From: Favolaschia claudopus
Taxonomy: Eukaryota > Basidiomycota > Agaricomycetes > Agaricales > Mycenaceae
Reading direction: 5' to 3'
Assembly: GCA_037176885.1 (NCBI GenBank)
Contig: JAWWNJ010000001.1
Location: 1,178,001-1,242,000, forward strand
DNA: 64,000 bases
This document shows, in pieces, positions 35,942-46,065 of the stretch. The notes below the pieces were generated by a model. It searched no databases. It was not told the DNA's origin and saw only the letters and a program-made list of their open reading frames with translations. Every line of letters starts with the position of its first letter. Positions within the stretch are counted from its first letter, which is position 1. The translations under genes were made by a program, and so were the position numbers.

Positions 35942-36744
35942 ATGTCGCTTACCATGGTCTGGCATGGGCAAACCCACCACTTGACACCCCGGATGGACGT
36001 CGTCGGACGGGGTGTCGCGCACCACTCTCTCGTCTGGGAAGAACGCCTTGTCAGGGCGGTACACGTTATGCGAAATCAGCAGACAGACGAAAAGCTCGTC
36101 TTGAAAATTGCGCGCGATGCGGGGGCAATTGCTGCCCTCGAACTGGAGGCTTCGCACTATACGACTCGACTTCAGCACATCCAGGGAAAATATGTCCCCA
36201 AGTTCTATGGCATCTATCATGGGACGATAGCGGATACGCCGGTGGCATGCATGTTGCTCGAGTATTGCGAGCACGACGGCAAGACACTATCGTTGGGGGA
36301 GATGAGGTGAGTGACATCTTCCTTTTCTTCGTAGGTTCGTGGTGGATTGCTAACCGTGCTTTAGCCGGAGAGTCATGCTCGCTGTCATTGCCGTCCACCA
36401 AGGCGCGTCGACCTCATTCTCGCAGCGATTCTTTGCTTGCTTACTCTCCCTTAGCCGGTCTCCAGCATTGCGACCTCGAAAATTATCTTCACATCATTCT
36501 CACTGGCTCCGGCGTTCGCATTGTTGATTTCAGCTGTGCGGTCCTTCACAACTGTGAAGGCGGAACCCCTACGCTGTGGCCCGGCATGGGCGCGCCAGAC
36601 ACGCCGGGCTGTCCTGAATTGAACTGGGTCGAGAACCGATATGGCCTCTGCAGCAGCGACCCAATTCCATCTGCACCGGCGCCTGCTGTTGTGCCTTCAT
36701 GGCCAACTGGATTACAGGTGCTTGCGCGTAGAATACGTGGATAA
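35942..36744 (+). CDS. Small protein-kinase-like protein (agaricomycete type), likely non-canonical
   Basis: About 230 residues in three exons: 35942-36306, 36365-36402, 36455-36744. N-lobe: LTPRMDVVGRGVAHHSLVWE, KLVLKIARD (VAIK-like lysine), ALELEASHYTTRLQHIQGKY, then VPKFYGIYHG..ACMLLEYCEHDGKTL (hinge). C-lobe: RRVMLAVIAVHQAGLQHCDL, with H-C-D-L-E-N-Y in the catalytic-loop position, and VRIVDFSCAVLHNC, with DFS in place of DFG. This looks like an abundant basidiomycete family with an HxDL loop and a DFS motif; whether it phosphorylates protein is unknown. The intron at 36403-36454 uses a GC donor (CAAG|GCGCGT..TTAG), forced by phase. Confidence 0.7.
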
Positions 36745-36868
36745 TATTACTGTACGATTGCTTATCCGTTTTGTAGGTTCGTAATAAATTCTCTGTATGT
36801 AATTGAGCCAGTCGTCAACGTGAAGCTGTGCATACAAAACTCACAATCATGAAAAACCCATGGGCTAC

Positions 36869-38094
36869 CTATTCTGAAATTTCCAGCACGCAATTTCTAT
36901 CTCGTAGTCTTTGATGCATCGAGGCAAAGCGTTCATCATTGCGGACCTGATCCTGCATTCCAACAACGCGGAGGAGCCGCAAGTTTGGGAACATGCCACT
37001 CGTGAAGGCATCAAAATGCTGCTTCATATGTTCCCATTCGTCTTGATCATCCTCGAGAAAAGGAATCTCTGCCATGTGGATGCCGATGGAGGTGACGGAC
37101 GGGTATATTGTCTCCTCCTCGTTCGACTCTGCATGCGGCGGGAGAGTCGTGAAAAGATAATAATATATTTCGCGGAGATTGGGGCAGCCACGAAGGCATG
37201 AGGTGAGGTGGTGCTCGATGAGGAAGCGTACGTGCTTGCCGAATTCGACGACGGAGAGCTGGGCGCCTAGGACCTCCCAGATCATATCCATTCCGCCGGC
37301 AGCCAGGGGCGAATCTACGACCAAATGGTCAAGCACTGGCAGAGTCCATCGAACCACAATGTGGCGGAGTAAGAGTGCGCTTGCCATGCTCAGGCGAAGG
37401 GTACGTAGGGATGGAAGACAAATGCGGGCTGCTCCAAGGCCGTGGAACGGCGTGAAGTTGGGTCTAACGACTCCAACGAACAAAAATTCTAGATTCGGTG
37501 CTTCGGCCAAAACAGCGGTCAGGGAATTGATTCCACCGGAACGAGATGCTTCTGCGTGATTCCACCAGTCGAGTCTCTTCAGAGAAGGAAGCGGAGGGCA
37601 CATTGCATCAAAGTCGAAGCGCAAACTCGTGAACAGTGACGGTCTGTGCAGCGGTCGCACGAGTACCTTCAGGTTGGAATACAGACTCAAAACCTCCGTC
37701 GAGGGCATATACTTAGGACTTTCGGTTACGGTGGCCGTGTAAGGTAGGACTGCACGTTCAACCTGGAGAAAGGTTCGTATTTCACATCAAAAAAATGGCT
37801 CCGGAAGCAACGAACCGAATGTCCATGTTCTCGGTGAGTGTCTGTGCCATGAGCCCACATACTACTAGACATTTTGACGTTGCGATATAAGAGGTTGGTG
37901 GCCCATGCATGCCAGTCGCGGCAAACCAAGACGATATTTCTGTAAGCATTCCGTGTATCACCCTCCATGGTGACACCGGGAATCGGTTGGAAAGGTTCGT
38001 GCCAGTGTGCGATCGTGTATGTCTCCAGATTTTCGAATATCTCCAGCCACAACTCTGTAGGAAGGGTGTCATGACGAAGCCGCGAGAGAGACAT
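36869..38094 (-). CDS. F-box protein
   Basis: Two main exons. Exon 1 MSLSRLRHDTLPTELWLEIF..ENLETYTIAHWHEP, with NIVLVCRDWHAWATNLLYRN giving the C-terminal half of the F-box. An intron at about 37818-37763 leads into VERAVLPYTATVTESPKYM and then the 279-residue region MPSTEVLSLYSNLKVLVRPL with leucine-rich segments (CLPSLRTLRLSMASALLL, LRGCPNLREIYYYLFTTLPP) and an acidic LEDDQDEWEHMKQHF. It ends VLEISE. Likely a nuclear/cytoplasmic SCF adaptor by family; target unknown. Convergent with the kinase-like gene, 125 bp apart. Confidence 0.8.
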
Positions 38095-38194
38095 GAAAGT
38101 AGAAGTGAGGAGCTCCAGGCTTATCTTGAAGAGGTCATAACCCTAACCATAATCTAGGTTCACCTCAGCCTTCTCCACCATCTTCACACACAGA

Positions 38195-39061
38195 ATGCCG
38201 ATTCTACCTCCCGAATTGCAGCGCCAGATATTTGAAGTCGCTGTGAGGTCCAATCGCTATGATACTACTCTCAAGTTGAACCTTAGTCTGACCGCTCGAC
38301 ATGTCAGAACCTGGTAGGTAGGGTTTACCAGCCAACTTGAAGTCTTGAACACGTCACGTCTGCTTTCAACCTGACGATTCTCTGAAAGGGTTGACTGGGT
38401 TTACTATGAACTGGTCGCAATTCAAGATGATCACGATGTGAACCGCTTTCTTAAACTGGCCAAGCTCAAAGAGCCTGTTTTTTTCAACGTCAATGTTAAA
38501 ACCTTGATCTTCAGCGGCTCTATCCCGGCCGAATCTGCTGCTCAAATTCTGTCTCTGTGCAGCGGAATTCGTGCAATGTCATTCTGGATCTTCAATCCCC
38601 TTCAAAGTCTTGTTCTACAACTCAGGCAACTCTCCCTGAGCCGCCTCTTCACGCGTTGCAACCACTTCATGCAGCTCTTGAGCTTGGACCCTTCGCCTTG
38701 GTTGAGCGTGACTCACCTTGAGCTTGCCATCCAGACGGTCGATCAGACCCACGGCTTCCAACATCTCACACAACTTCCCTCCTTGACCCATGTCTTACTA
38801 GCTCAAGCGCACAGCCCATCCGCTGCCAAGATGGTGTGCCAAAGTTGTCCTAGTCTCCAAATTCTCCTCATCGTCTACTACTCGTTTCCGCATGTTGATG
38901 CAATTGGCCTGTATTCGTTCGATCCCCGTATCGTCGTCGGTCCACTTTTCACGGACCTTGTTCGTGACTGGAAGGGCGTCCACGACATATGGGCAGACGC
39001 CGAGCGCGTATTGGCGAAACAAATCATCTCACAGCAGCAGAAGGCTTCCTCGTCCTCGTGA
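38195..39061 (+). CDS. F-box-like protein (short)
   Basis: MPILPPELQRQIFEVAVRSN starts an F-box-like segment that continues NLSLTARHVRTW; an intron (GTAGGT..AAAG, about 38313-38389) joins to VDWVYYELVAIQDDHDVNRF. The rest has ILSLCSGIRAMSFWIFNP, HLELAIQTVDQTHGFQHLTQ and FTDLVRDWKGVHDIWADAE. It ends QQQKASSSS. This pattern, an F-box-like start followed by solvent-exposed Leu repeats, is common in agaricomycetes. It lies only 73 bp from the convergent GST1 stop. It and the neighbouring F-box gene at 36869-38094 are divergent, about 100 bp apart. Confidence 0.75.
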
Positions 39062-39134
39062 CGGGTCTATTGAACAGAATATTGGGGGGACATTCTTACA
39101 AGATACAAACTCTTCACGGGACAACATCTAGATC

Positions 39135-39951
39135 TCAGTACTTCAACGTGGTCTTGACTCCTCCTTCGTACGCCAGCCAGGACGGGCGTGTGAGCAGGTC
39201 TTTGTACCAGCGCGCAACGTTGGGCTTTCGGACCATGATGTCGCTTTTGGCATGTACTTCCAGAATAGGGGCATGAGGGAGGTGGAAAAGATCTGCGAGA
39301 GTTATTTCCTGCGAGCGAAGGAACACCAATTCTTCATTCGGAGTAGAAAGGGCGAGAACGCTGTCACGTACGTCTCCTGCAAGATACTTCTGCTTACCCA
39401 GCATGGCGTTGTAGCCATCCAGCTTCTTATCGAGGGCAGCGAGATTGGCATCGATCACAGCTTGGTCAGTCTGCAAGCCACGGCGTCTAAAGACGACTCA
39501 GAACATAATAAGACAATCTGTCGAACCAATAGCTCACGGTTTGCTCCGGACCTCATACACCGTAGGAGCCGCGAAAAAGTCGAAGTCATTCAACTCGATC
39601 GACGCTGCCTGTTCGAAAAGTGCATTCTTTTTGAGGTCAGTTGGAATGAGCTTGCATTCTGGGTACTTGGCCGCGATATATCGACAAATCGCACGCGTCT
39701 CGAATAGAATGAAGCCGTCGTCGTCCTGGAGTGATGTATCTTGACATCGCGATTGACAGCTCGGGATAAGTGCTTACGATGTACGGGATCTGACCGAAGG
39801 GCTGTTTCTCGAGGTACTCTGGGGTTTTGTGCGCGTTATTTACCCTATCGACGAAGATGAGTTCGAAGGGGACTTTGGCTTCGTAGAGCACAGTCGCAAC
39901 GCGCCGCGTGCACGTCGCGATAGGGTCGCCGTATAGTTTCAGAATAGTCAT
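39135..39951 (-). CDS. Glutathione S-transferase GST1 (phi-like), array member 1
   Basis: Cytosolic GST, glutathione conjugation or peroxidase activity. Start MTILKLYGDPIATCTRRVAT, thioredoxin-fold N-domain with YLEKQPFGQIPYI (cis-Pro) and DDGFILFETRAICRYIAAKY (GSH gamma-Glu site E-T/S-R-A-I). Helical C-domain: LIPTDLKKNALFEQAASIE, DKKLDGYNAMLGKQKYLAGD, ITLADLFHLPHAPIL, RWYKDLLTRPSWLAYEGGVK, ending TTLKY. The catalytic S-T-x of phi GSTs is A-T-C here, unlike the other three copies (S-T). Exons keep frame. First of four head-to-tail copies on the minus strand. Confidence 0.85.
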
Positions 39952-40808
39952 GTTGCTGGGGCGTCGATGGTTTCTTTGAGAAGCGCCCAAGTGGTGTTAA
40001 ATAACTTGGAAGAATTTCTGGCGCATGACCAGATTAATAAAGCTCTCCGATAAAACCGATTCGACTTGGAGCGTGCATATCGCCGCTTGCATCGCCGCGA
40101 CGCCGTCCCCGCGTTCTACAGTTGATACGCGCGCAGCGTCATTCTTTTTTGTGAATGTAATTCGGCCGATAACTGAATCCGTTATCCGAGTCTGAGTACA
40201 ACCTATTCAATACTCCAGTATGCCTGTCTTCACCCCACCCTCAAACGCTTTCCAAGAAGGTCGCGATAAGAGCTCATTATACCATCTGCAATCGATGTCG
40301 CGTCGAGATTCGAATTAGTTGCGATTCAATTGGTTCAAGAAAATCATACCGTGCAACGTGAGGTCTGCTTGAGCTCGTCATGACGCCACTCTTGATATAT
40401 GTTTCGATGAACTGAACGCGAGGAAGGTGGAAGAGATCGGCGAGGGTGATTTCCTAGCGCACGATGTTCAAGTTGAGTGGGTTAGATATACTGATACGCT
40501 CCTGGAATGCACGCACATCTCCGGCAATGTACCGCTGCTTTGCCAGGATTTTGTCATAAACGTCGAGTCTGCCCTCGAGGGTCTCCATCTTTGCATCGAG
40601 GGGAGCTTGATCTGAGTCTAGACCCAAGAATCTTCGACTCTCAGTTTTCCTGGAGCGTGAAAATGGGAGAGTATGCTCACCGTTTTCGCGCCAGAGCTTT
40701 GATGAGCGGATCCGCGTTGAAGTCAAAGTTCGCAAACTCAATCGACGCTGCCTGTTCGAACAGGGCGTGTTTTTTTGGGTCCGTAGGTATGAGTTTCGAC
40801 TCTGGATG

Positions 40809-40942
40809 CTATACTCTACCTGCATCGGTCGAATTCCCCTAGCACAACATCCCGTATTTATTGCCCTTTCGGCACTGCGTCTTAGTAGTTAGTTTACTTG
40901 TTGCGGTATAGAAATGCTGATACAAAAAAAAAAAAAAAAGCC
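40809..40942. mobile_element. Short A-tailed insertion in GST2 (SINE-like or mRNA fragment)
   Basis: About 130 bp interrupts the GST2 frame between the codons for SRAI and the ESKLIPTD segment and ends in a run of about 16 A (40925-40940) on the plus strand. Compared with GST3 and GST4, about 15-20 bp of GST coding sequence is missing at the junction. No clear target-site duplication. The A tail suggests retroposition; this is inference. Confidence 0.5.
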
Positions 40943-41113
40943 GATCGCACGTGATTCAAATAGAATAAAGCCATCATCATCCTGGGCGGGCTCGATTGTG
41001 AGCCTATCGTGCCAGAAAACAAATAGAGAACGTTTGGAGAGTATAACGCACGATGTAAGGTATTTGACCAAAAGGGCTTCTCGAGATATTCGGGGGTTTT
41101 ATAATCGGCATTA

Positions 41114-41576
41114 GGGTCGTTCACACCTCCCTTTTTTGCTCCCTTTTTGCTTCCCTTTTTTCCCTCCTTTTTGCTGATTTTAAAAAAGCTTGTTAGAACT
41201 TGGTTGTTTTTGTCAACTGCACCTTTTTATACCTCTCAATGGAAAAGTCAACATATATTAGGCAAGGACTGAGGTTAATGAGAGGAAGTATGAGAAAGGA
41301 AGAATAAAATGAGATCAAAAGGGCTCAAAAAGGACGCTCTAAGCGGAGCGTTCACACCTCCCTTTTTGCAGCCCATTTTTCGCTCCCTTTTTTCTACCGT
41401 TTCGGCCAAAATTGCACATATGACCCCGATTTTTTCATAGGTCTTCCCTTTTTAACAATCTGATTGGAAAAGGACAAAAAAACCGGAAGAAAAACGAAGA
41501 GAATACAAAAAACGGCGAAAAAGGGAGTGAAAAAGGAAGCAAAAAAGGAGCGGAAAAAGGGAGGTGTGAACGACCC
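41114..41576. mobile_element. MITE-3: 463-bp TIR element with TA target duplication (Tc1/mariner-like)
   Basis: Both ends read GGGTCGTTCACACCTCCCTT inward and stay similar for about 50 bp (pyrimidine-rich CTCCCTTTTTGCTTCC repeats). TA flanks each end (41112-41113 and 41577-41578); removing the insert and one TA rejoins the GST2 frame as NVMN-NADYKTPEYLE. There is no transposase. A further copy of the terminal sequence, GCGTTCACACCTCCCTTTTT, lies inside at 41349-41368 in the same orientation as the left end, so the element is compound or carries a TIR duplication. Confidence 0.88.
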
Positions 41577-41935
41577 TATTCATAACGTTGACGTTGACGA
41601 ATTCGAACGGCACTTTTGTTTCATGAAGGACGATCGCAACACGCCACGTCGCAGTTGACTCAGGCCATCCGTATAGCTTGAGAATTGCCATGAGGGAGGG
41701 AGATAGATGAAGATAGTGGACGCTCGCCGCGCAATTCATCCCTCCACGGCGCCTGAGTACGTTGATTACTAAGGCGCGTCAAAGCTGGAGCGATCAGCTG
41801 ACCGCGCGCGCCTCTTCGGAAACTTCCTTGTTCCGCTCTTTTCAATTTTCTTCCGATCTTCTCAAGATCTTCTGAGTGATTTTGTGGACTCGGATATGGT
41901 AGGATAGTGGTAGGATTCTCGTTACTTTCGAATAT

Positions 41936-42900
41936 TCAATATTCTAGCACGGACTTGACTCCGTCCTCGAACGCAATCCAAGAGGGACGGGAGATGAGTT
42001 CTTTGAACCATCTGTGCAAATCGATTCAGCAGTGAAAACAAAGAATTTTGAAGGCCCAAAGTCATAGTCAATCAAAGGTCCAGCGTTTTGAGAAGACGAA
42101 CACACCGAGATACGTGCGGCCGTCGCGTCATGATGTTGGTTCCGGCGTGATTTTCAAGAATCGGGGCACGGGGAAGATGGAACAGGTCCACAAGGGTGAG
42201 TTTCTGAGATTAAATTCAGTTGTTGGTGCGTTGGACAGGGGCATCGCTTTGACAGGAATCCGCCTACACACCTCTCCGGCAAGGTATCGTTGCTTCGACA
42301 ATATAGTCTCGTAAATGTCTAGCTTTGACTCAAGAGCGGCGATCTGAGGCTTGACAGCCTCACGAATCACTTCCAATCCCACGATCCTGAGTTATCACTT
42401 TGAGCCAAGGGGAAGAGACGACGGGCAACAAATTCAATGGCGGCGCTCATACGCACTGTTTACGCCAAACCTCCCTGATGATCGGACTGGCAAGAGAATC
42501 GAAATTGGCGTATTCCACAGACGCCGCTTGCTCAAAAAGTGCGTTCTTAATTGGATCCGTTGGGATGAGCTCGAGGTTTGGATGCGGGTGCTTGGCTGCG
42601 ATATAACGGCAAATCGCACGGGATTCATAGAGAATGAAGCCATCATCGTCCTGCCAAGGAGCGTAATGAGTGCGACGTCGGACGGAACCCTCAGCCCTGG
42701 ATCTCGCGGAATGTTGAACATACGATGTAAGGCACTTGTCCAAACGGCTGCTTCTCGAGGTACTCTGACGCTTGATTGTCTCCGCCGCCGTAAATGTCAA
42801 CTGGGATGAACGCGAAGGGTACTTGGACTTCATGAAGAACAATCGCGACGCGCCATGTATTTGTTGACTTGGTCGCGCCATATAATTCGAGAACGGCCAT
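41936..42900 (-). CDS. Glutathione S-transferase GST3 (phi-like)
   Basis: Start MAVLELYGATKSTNTWRVAI with the S-T catalytic motif, FIPVDIYGGGDNQASEYLEK, QPFGQVPYIV, then DDDGFILYESRAICRYIAAK (GSH site). C-domain: PNLELIPTDPIKNALFEQAA, REAVKPQIAALESKLDIYET, ILSKQRYLAGE, LTLVDLFHLPRAPIL, RPSWIAFEDGVKSVLEY-stop. The loop before QASEYLEK is slightly longer than in GST1 and GST4. Introns are short and phases plausible; I see no frame break. About 240 bp separates it from the GST2 start on one side and about 235 bp from GST4 on the other, with the same strand throughout, as expected from tandem duplication. Confidence 0.83.
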
Positions 42901-43134
42901 AGGCGCTATCGAGATGGTTAGCGGAACTCGGTAAGTTGTTGGCCCGGCGGCGCTCATTTTTTCATGTGTGGGTAATTTTTGGCCGAAGGGCAAGACATCA
43001 TAACGGGTCGGCGTTCCATACTCCAAGACGGTTGGAAAATCGACTTTCGCTCATTCAGGTTATATTCAGTATCGGGGGTTCGTAGAGAGTGACCGTCTTG
43101 GATTTATCTGCAATACAGCGAATATATGAATGCA

Positions 43135-44010
43135 TCAATACTCTAACATGGACTTGACCCCGTCTTCAAATGCACGCCAAGATGGGCGCGAAGCAAGGTC
43201 GGTATACCATCTAAGCAGATATTCATAGTGAGCAAGGGAGAAAGAGGTCGCAATAAAGCCACGCAGGACGCACCTAGCAACATGACTTTTTCGAGTCATG
43301 ACCCCGGTCTTGGCCTGGATGATTGGAGCATGGGGAAGGTGGTATAAGTCCACGAGCGTCAATTCCTAGAAGCAGAAGTGTCAGAAAATTCGAGTGATGC
43401 TGAAGCTCGTGGAAGGCGGCGAACGCACATCTCCTGCAATGTATCTTTGCTTTGACAAAATGGCATTGTAGCCGTCGAGCTTCGCATCAAGGGCGGCAGT
43501 CCTGGCGCTGACGACATCCTCGTCTCCCTTCAGACCGCTGAGTCTGGCCTGCGGCGTCAGCGAGCGTGAAATACATAAGACATGCACGTACGCCTTGCCC
43601 CAGATTTCCAAGATGATGGGTCCTGCCTGACCTTCAAAGTTGAAGCATTCGCTAGCCGCTGCTTGTTCGAACAGGGCATGCCTTTTCGGGTCAGTAGGAA
43701 CAAGTTTTGATTCTGGATGTTTGGCGGCGATGTAGCGGCAAATGGCACGCGACTCGTATAGAATGAAGCCATCGTCATCCTGAAGCAGGGGTCAGCATTT
43801 CGGGATAAGTAACACATACAGAAAGTCGAGATGCACGATATACGGTATTTGACCAAAAGGCTGCTTGTCAAGGAAGCCGGGAGTCTTGTGTTCGCCATTG
43901 AGAACATCGACTGGAATAAACTGAAAAGGAACTTTGGCCTCGTAGAGAACCGTCGCGACCCGCCAAGTGCAGGTCGATTTGTAGTAGCCGTAGAGCTTCA
44001 GTATAGCCAT
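43135..44010 (-). CDS. Glutathione S-transferase GST4 (phi-like)
   Basis: Start MAILKLYGYYKSTCTWRVAT (S-T-C motif), VPFQFIPVDVLNGEHKTPGF, DKQPFGQIPYIV, DDGFILYESRAICRYIAAKH. C-domain: PESKLVPTDPKRHALFEQAA, TAALDAKLDGYNAILSKQRY, IAGD, LTLVDLYHLPHAPIIQAKTG, WYTDLASRPSWRAFEDGVKS, MLEY-stop. Intact and the array member at the upstream end. All four GSTs share the intron positions after PYIV, near the GK/RK end of the EQAA exon and after RYxAGD. Confidence 0.86.
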
Positions 44011-46065
44011 GAAATTTGAGTTCTTTGAATTATGCCAGTCAAACTTCGAGTTTAAATGTGAGCAATCCGGCTTGTTTCCGGTTAACTTGATGACCGGCTT
44101 AGCAAGACAGCGATTATTAATCAATCGATTCAAGGGAGTTTGGCGTGATGTTGGGGATTGTCTTTATATTGGTAATGCGCATGGCGGCGGCGTGAACTCG
44201 CCTGCACTTGACTTTACTTGAAGAACCAGGCGGCAGAGACCATGTAGAGCTGCGGCCCGCGAGGGGAAAAGGCATGTCTATTAGAAATTAACGAGGCGCT
44301 GAAAAAGGTCTTCGAAGGTACGATTGCCGAGCAGGAACAGGATACGACGGCAAGCGTAAGGGGAAACGGCGAATGATCGTAATACGCAGGTATGTCTGTT
44401 GCAACGCAGAGACCCAGAAGCATGAAGCATAAGATCAAGTTGAGACTGAATAAGCCAGGTAAAGTTTTGAGAGATGCCTAGCCTGCATACTTCAGACTGG
44501 TGAGGATCGTATTAGTGCTGCACCAGCCTCATTGGACAGTACGTGCATGAGACACAGCAAGATACGAAACGGATACAACTCTTTTGAATCAGGATAAACT
44601 CTGAGGTCGAGCATGGTACAGTCGTGAAAAACCGAAGACCAATGTTATCAAAAGACCACCAGACCAGGCAGGGATAGCAGGTTCACTTGCGAGTGGCATA
44701 CGCATCGGCATTTCCACCCCTTCGGCTGCACAGAACTATACGCAATGGTGGACTGGAGGGAGGTCGGGAGGTCCAGGGGAATTGGACAACTTGAAGGCTC
44801 TTGAAGGTTGGAAAAGCGGCAAAGAGGTAAAAGTGGCCGGAAAAACATGGTGACGGATGTCACAGAACTGTCACACGCTTGTTTCTGCCCTCCATCTACG
44901 CTTTCATGCTGCTCTCGTTGAGCTCTCGTTAAGAAGACAGTGCTGCTGTGCACTTTCTGCTGCGCTCGAAGCCTTTGCGCTTCTATCCTATCCACGATAC
45001 ACGTATCAGGGGTCAGTCCTTAAGATTTCAACCTCAACTTATGCGGACGCGCGAGTTCGAACGAATAAGCTTCTCTGCGGATGGAAACAGCTGCTAGCAG
45101 ACAAGAGCTCCAAACTTACCAGCCATATCGATTCAAGCTTCTGCTTTGAGATGCATATTATGGCCTGCGGTGGAATTGCCTCTTGGCAGTGATACCAACT
45201 CTCGTTATCTGTGGCAATTTTCCCCGAGTTGGCCGTTCGGTCTCCCTCGAACGCCGTTGAACAGCGTTGAACCGCCATAGAACCACGATCTTGCCCACTG
45301 AACAGATTAGATACGGCTATGTCTGGACCGTCTTATCATTCTCTAGCTCCCAAAGATTCCTGGCAGTTTTTATTGCTCGTTAGGCACGTCAATGCGTCGA
45401 CATCCCGCAACCCAATCGTCAGTTCACCACAATTATGCCTGGTCTTGCTCAGCGAATCTCGTTTTCAGTGTTGACGGAGTCTCAATCAAGACTGCCGTCA
45501 CTTCATTTTGAACGGAATGGTTAATTATTGCAGCCGCAGGCTATCAGAGAGGAAGAGCGGTGAACTTTGGCGAATTCGATGCAGCCCAATGATTGGTTCG
45601 CTAACCCTCGCTAGCCAGGGCCAGACGTTATGCACTTTGGTGCTGTCATTCGCTAAAACATTCGCTAACCAGATTTGCTTCCGTTGATGCGTTGGGCCCT
45701 ACTTCGTTCCCGCGACTTAACCGACTTAACCGCAAGGGTATCGCTGTAGTGACGGTAACTGACGGTCATCGCATCCCAATCGCATCCTCAAGACGGAGCA
45801 ATGCCATATATGGCTGCGACGAGAGTCGCCTCTTATAACCGGCATCGACATTACACGGCAGGGATGGGCATTTTACGCCATACATCCTGCCGGACAGTGG
45901 ACATGTTACCGACGGCGAAATGCTACGGATCCGGTGGACCTACAGAGCCTGACAGAAGCACCAGAAAACCGATTTACGTTAAGAGTAACGTTGCAGAAAA
46001 TTTACGACACAAATAGAGAGAAGCTGCCCCATGGTTCTCGTTCTCACTTCCTTTCATCTCACAAC
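44011..46065. other. About 2 kb without a recognisable gene
   Basis: Upstream region of GST4 (minus) and of the FAD monooxygenase (plus). Short open frames on both strands (for example 44857-45192 plus, 44648-44995 minus) lack domain signals or protein-like conservation. A few short ATTCGCTAA/CGCTAGCC repeats near 45596-45670. Nothing else seen. Confidence 0.5.

Larger units (their letters stand above)
40207..41691 (-). pseudogene. GST2 pseudogene, broken by two insertions
   Basis: Exon 1 from 41691 reads MAILKLYGWPESTATWRVAI and FVNVNVMN; the next codons (NADYKTPEYLEK) resume at 41113 beyond a 463-bp MITE. There, small indels change EKQPFGQIPYI to a shifted frame. DDDGFILFESRAI is followed at about 40942 by a second, A-tailed insertion. 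The C-domain then continues (ESKLIPTDPKKHALFEQAAS, LDAKMETLEGRLDVYDKILA, KQRYIAGDV) and ends PSWKAFEGGVKTGILEY-stop at 40207. No full-length GST can be made. Confidence 0.88.
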
